Shown one piece after another: positions 21,387 through 25,000 of a stretch of DNA of 25,000 nucleotides (position 1 is its first letter; each line of letters begins with the position of its first letter). The notes beneath the pieces were generated by a model. That model had not been told where the DNA came from. It was given only the letters and a program-made list of their open reading frames with translations, and made no database searches. A program made the position numbers and the translations under genes. Source of the DNA: Takakia lepidozioides (taxonomy: Eukaryota; Streptophyta; Takakiopsida; Takakiales; Takakiaceae); assembly GCA_030704615.1 (NCBI GenBank), contig JAKLZA010000037.1, forward strand, positions 1 to 25,000. The letters run 5' to 3'.

Positions 21387-21762
21387 TGTTGGAATAAGGA
21401 GCTCCATATTCAACGAATCTACAACTTGACTAACACACAAAGATAGACACATTAAAAGTAACTCTATGTTTGGAGATGCTTTTAATTAAAGGAAAAGTAA
21501 GTCCATCTGGACTACTTTGTATATAGAAAAAGTAGGTGTAAAAAGACAAATCTTTTATAGATTGCTTTTTAGCCTAGCTACAACTATATAAGAAGCTCAT
21601 GGGTGAACCACAGAGTTAGTTGTTTTATGATACTCTAGCTTGTGGTGGTTCTAAGGTTGGGTGGTGAGCTTCTATTCACAAAGCATTGTTTCAAGTTGTT
21701 TGAGAGGGGATCGGACGTTCATTTGTTGAATACAAGAAATAATCTCTTGGTGGTTGACAACA
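21387..21762 (+). mobile_element. Possible solo LTR (TGTTG...CAACA), about 376 bp
   Basis: The segment starts TGTTGGAATAAGG and ends TTGACAACA, giving 5-bp TG...CA inverted termini typical of copia-type LTRs, with a TATA-like CTATATAAG near 21587. The following bases (ATATCAAGC) weakly resemble an initiator-Met tRNA primer-binding site. The preceding AGTGAGGAC is a poor polypurine tract. No second copy of this LTR is visible in the window. Confidence 0.35.
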
Positions 21763-21945
21763 ATATCAAGCATTTTTTGAAGAATTTTCAAGGGACCAGG
21801 GGCAACCTATGGAATATGATGCGAGTGCCATGGTCGATCCCTGGAAAGCATGGAAGATCTCAATGGATGCGGAGCAGGTGTTTCGGTCCACGCGCCATTT
21901 GAATCTCACTTAGAGTGTGTGCTGACTAAGAGGAAGCGCACTTGC

Positions 21946-21962
21946 TGAGAGAAAGAGGGGGT
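21946..21962 (+). mobile_element. Possible polypurine tract before a TGTTGGG LTR start
   Basis: A purine run (GAGAGAAAGAGGGGG) at about 21947-21961 is followed directly by TGTTGGGACAG at 21962, the arrangement at the 3' end of an LTR retrotransposon. The sequence beyond does not resemble the candidate LTR at 21387-21762 past the first six bases, so the two do not pair. The stretch 21763-22262 has no other feature I can name. Confidence 0.3.
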
Positions 21963-22262
21963 GTTGGGACAGACGTTCTCATTATCTACTGATCAGATGT
22001 CAGACATGTTAGTTATCAGTAGAGGTTTATTATCCTTCAACAGACTACCTGGTAACTCAGGACAATTCCTTTAGACGGCACCGTCACTGCTACACTAAAT
22101 AATGTTTCCTCCAGATTCTTCCCCTCTAGATTAGCATATTATCATCACTCGTTATCTTATCTGCAATGTTGTTCAAGCTTTATGAACCGCTTCTTCTCAA
22201 GGATCGCAAGGCCACAACCTCATCTACAAGAATGTAAGGTCTATGGTATGGAAGATCAAGTG

Positions 22263-23967
<1,705 letters not shown>

Positions 23968-24299
23968 TTAAACGATCGCAGATCAATCATACTGAATCAA
24001 AAATATGATTCAGCAGAACTTGTCCTCGAGTTTGCTAAGTTGATGAAGTAATGTGCTCGAGATGTAAACGAACATTTTAGCCCAATTCTTATGTTGCCGA
24101 TTGGCTTGTCCTCAACATCAGTCGGCCTTACTAAGTTGTCACATTACCTTGCCTGAAAATGCACCTGATTACAGACTCGCTATAACAGCTTTTCTGACAT
24201 ATTCATTTCAAGATTATCCCTGCATAGCCCACCACAGTAAAAAAGTACCTAAGGTCCAGGCTGGAGAAGCCTGGTTGGGTAGAGTCCTCGCCCTCCTCT

Positions 24300-24412
24300 C
24301 ATGGCGGTGGTCCAAGGGCCATTCAAGTGGTGGTGGAGCCTTCCACAAACCTGGTCAGCTCCTCCACCACTTCACACCTAACCCTACTTGGAAAGTGGGT
24401 CCCACCGCCATG
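24300..24412. repeat. Nested inverted repeat (foldback of about 113 bp)
   Basis: The outer arms CATGGCGGTGG (24300-24310) and CCACCGCCATG (24402-24412) are perfect reverse complements. Next inside, TCCAAG pairs with CTTGGA. The inner arms 24325-24339 and 24358-24372 match at 14 of 15 positions around an 18-base loop. As RNA it would form a hairpin with bulges. It could be a small foldback transposon, a hairpin RNA locus, or a chance palindrome. Confidence 0.7.
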
Positions 24413-24879
24413 TTTGCTACTTCCCTCCTTCACACATGACCTCAAAATGAGCCATTCCTACTCCCTACTGTCTGACCCCATTGCCTGCTCCATTGCTCTC
24501 CCTCTTTTCTGACCAGAGTAACCCCCCATAAGTTGGGATCCTTATCCCCTCATTGACATTTGAATGGTTCAGGTTCCACATTTACATTTTTAAAGGGGCC
24601 CTACTTGCAGAGTCACCAAAGTAAAATGGAGGCGGAGGAAACCCTCTGGAGCGTAGCCCTCACACTCTTTATATACTATCCCAGAAGGGGCCTATCGCCT
24701 CATCCCCATCGCCTCATCCTAAGTCTCTGGAATTCTTCGGAAAGCTCCAAGGACTAGGTAACCGGCGAGAAGCCACGGGTTACCGGACATAACCGGGTTT
24801 TGGAAACATCGAGAGTGACAGTCATCCATGCGCCAGGTTATCGATTCCACCATCGAATGGGATGGTGGCTTGCTACTTT

Positions 24880-24898
24880 GTAGGTAGGTAGGTAGGTA
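24880..24898. repeat. (GTAG)n microsatellite
   Basis: Between four and five uninterrupted copies of the tetranucleotide GTAG. No function is evident. Confidence 0.9.
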
Positions 24899-25000
24899 AT
24901 CAGTACCAAATCTTTTGAGGGTCGCAGGTTACTGCCTGTATCCAGTGAGCCAGTAGTAGTAGGCCCCTACTCGAGATGTTTCGAAAAACCGGTTATGGAT

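Overview
This window looks like nuclear DNA of a land plant. The evidence is GT-AG introns interrupting plant gene families: caleosin/peroxygenase, PORR organelle RNA-binding protein, 12-oxophytodienoate reductase (OPR), TAA/alliinase-type aminotransferase with an EGF_alliin module, and BAP29/31-like ER membrane protein. Genes are sparse and separated by kilobases of non-coding DNA with LINE and LTR-type remnants and GA/CT microsatellites next to genes. A seed-free plant (fern, lycophyte or bryophyte) is my guess, but nothing here settles the lineage. There is no bacterial, viral, CRISPR or operon-like structure.

Layout: 255-2157 (-) is a complete five-exon caleosin of 260 aa. 2158-7306 has no gene I recognise, only a TTCC microsatellite and one orphan candidate exon at 4355-4514 (-). 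7441-10233 (+) is a four-exon gene for a 377-aa protein with four CCHC zinc knuckles, preceded by a GA tract. 10234-13250 is non-coding with two short tandem duplications. 13255-14567 (+) is a broken aminotransferase gene: EGF_alliin module and catalytic core are readable, but there is a frameshift with a small deletion and the C-terminal part is missing. A LINE 3' end (14837-15150, -) lies just behind it. 15426-16967 (+) is an intronless PORR gene of 513 aa with two upstream ORFs and a CT tract in its leader.

17571-17814 is a 123-bp direct tandem duplication. 17955-19012 (-) is a longer, broken copy of the same LINE family. 19280-19672 (-) is an intact intronless BAP29/31-like gene of 130 aa. 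19673-22262 has no host gene but holds degraded LTR-retrotransposon pieces. 22263-23944 (-) contains the last three exons of an OPR gene (331 aa visible) whose 5' exon or exons I could not find before the window ends. 24300-24412 is a nested inverted repeat in the upstream flank of that gene.

The genes do not form a pathway. Caleosin and OPR both belong to oxylipin metabolism and the aminotransferase relic to an auxin/alliinase-related family, but they are spaced like ordinary independent loci. I found no convincing novel system. The most useful points are the alternative caleosin N-terminus and altered proline knot, the shortened OPR loop, the uORF whose stop overlaps the PORR start, the well-preserved aminotransferase pseudogene, and the foldback near the right edge. 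Exon borders were set by hand from GT/AG sites, reading phase and remembered family sequences; no database search was run.
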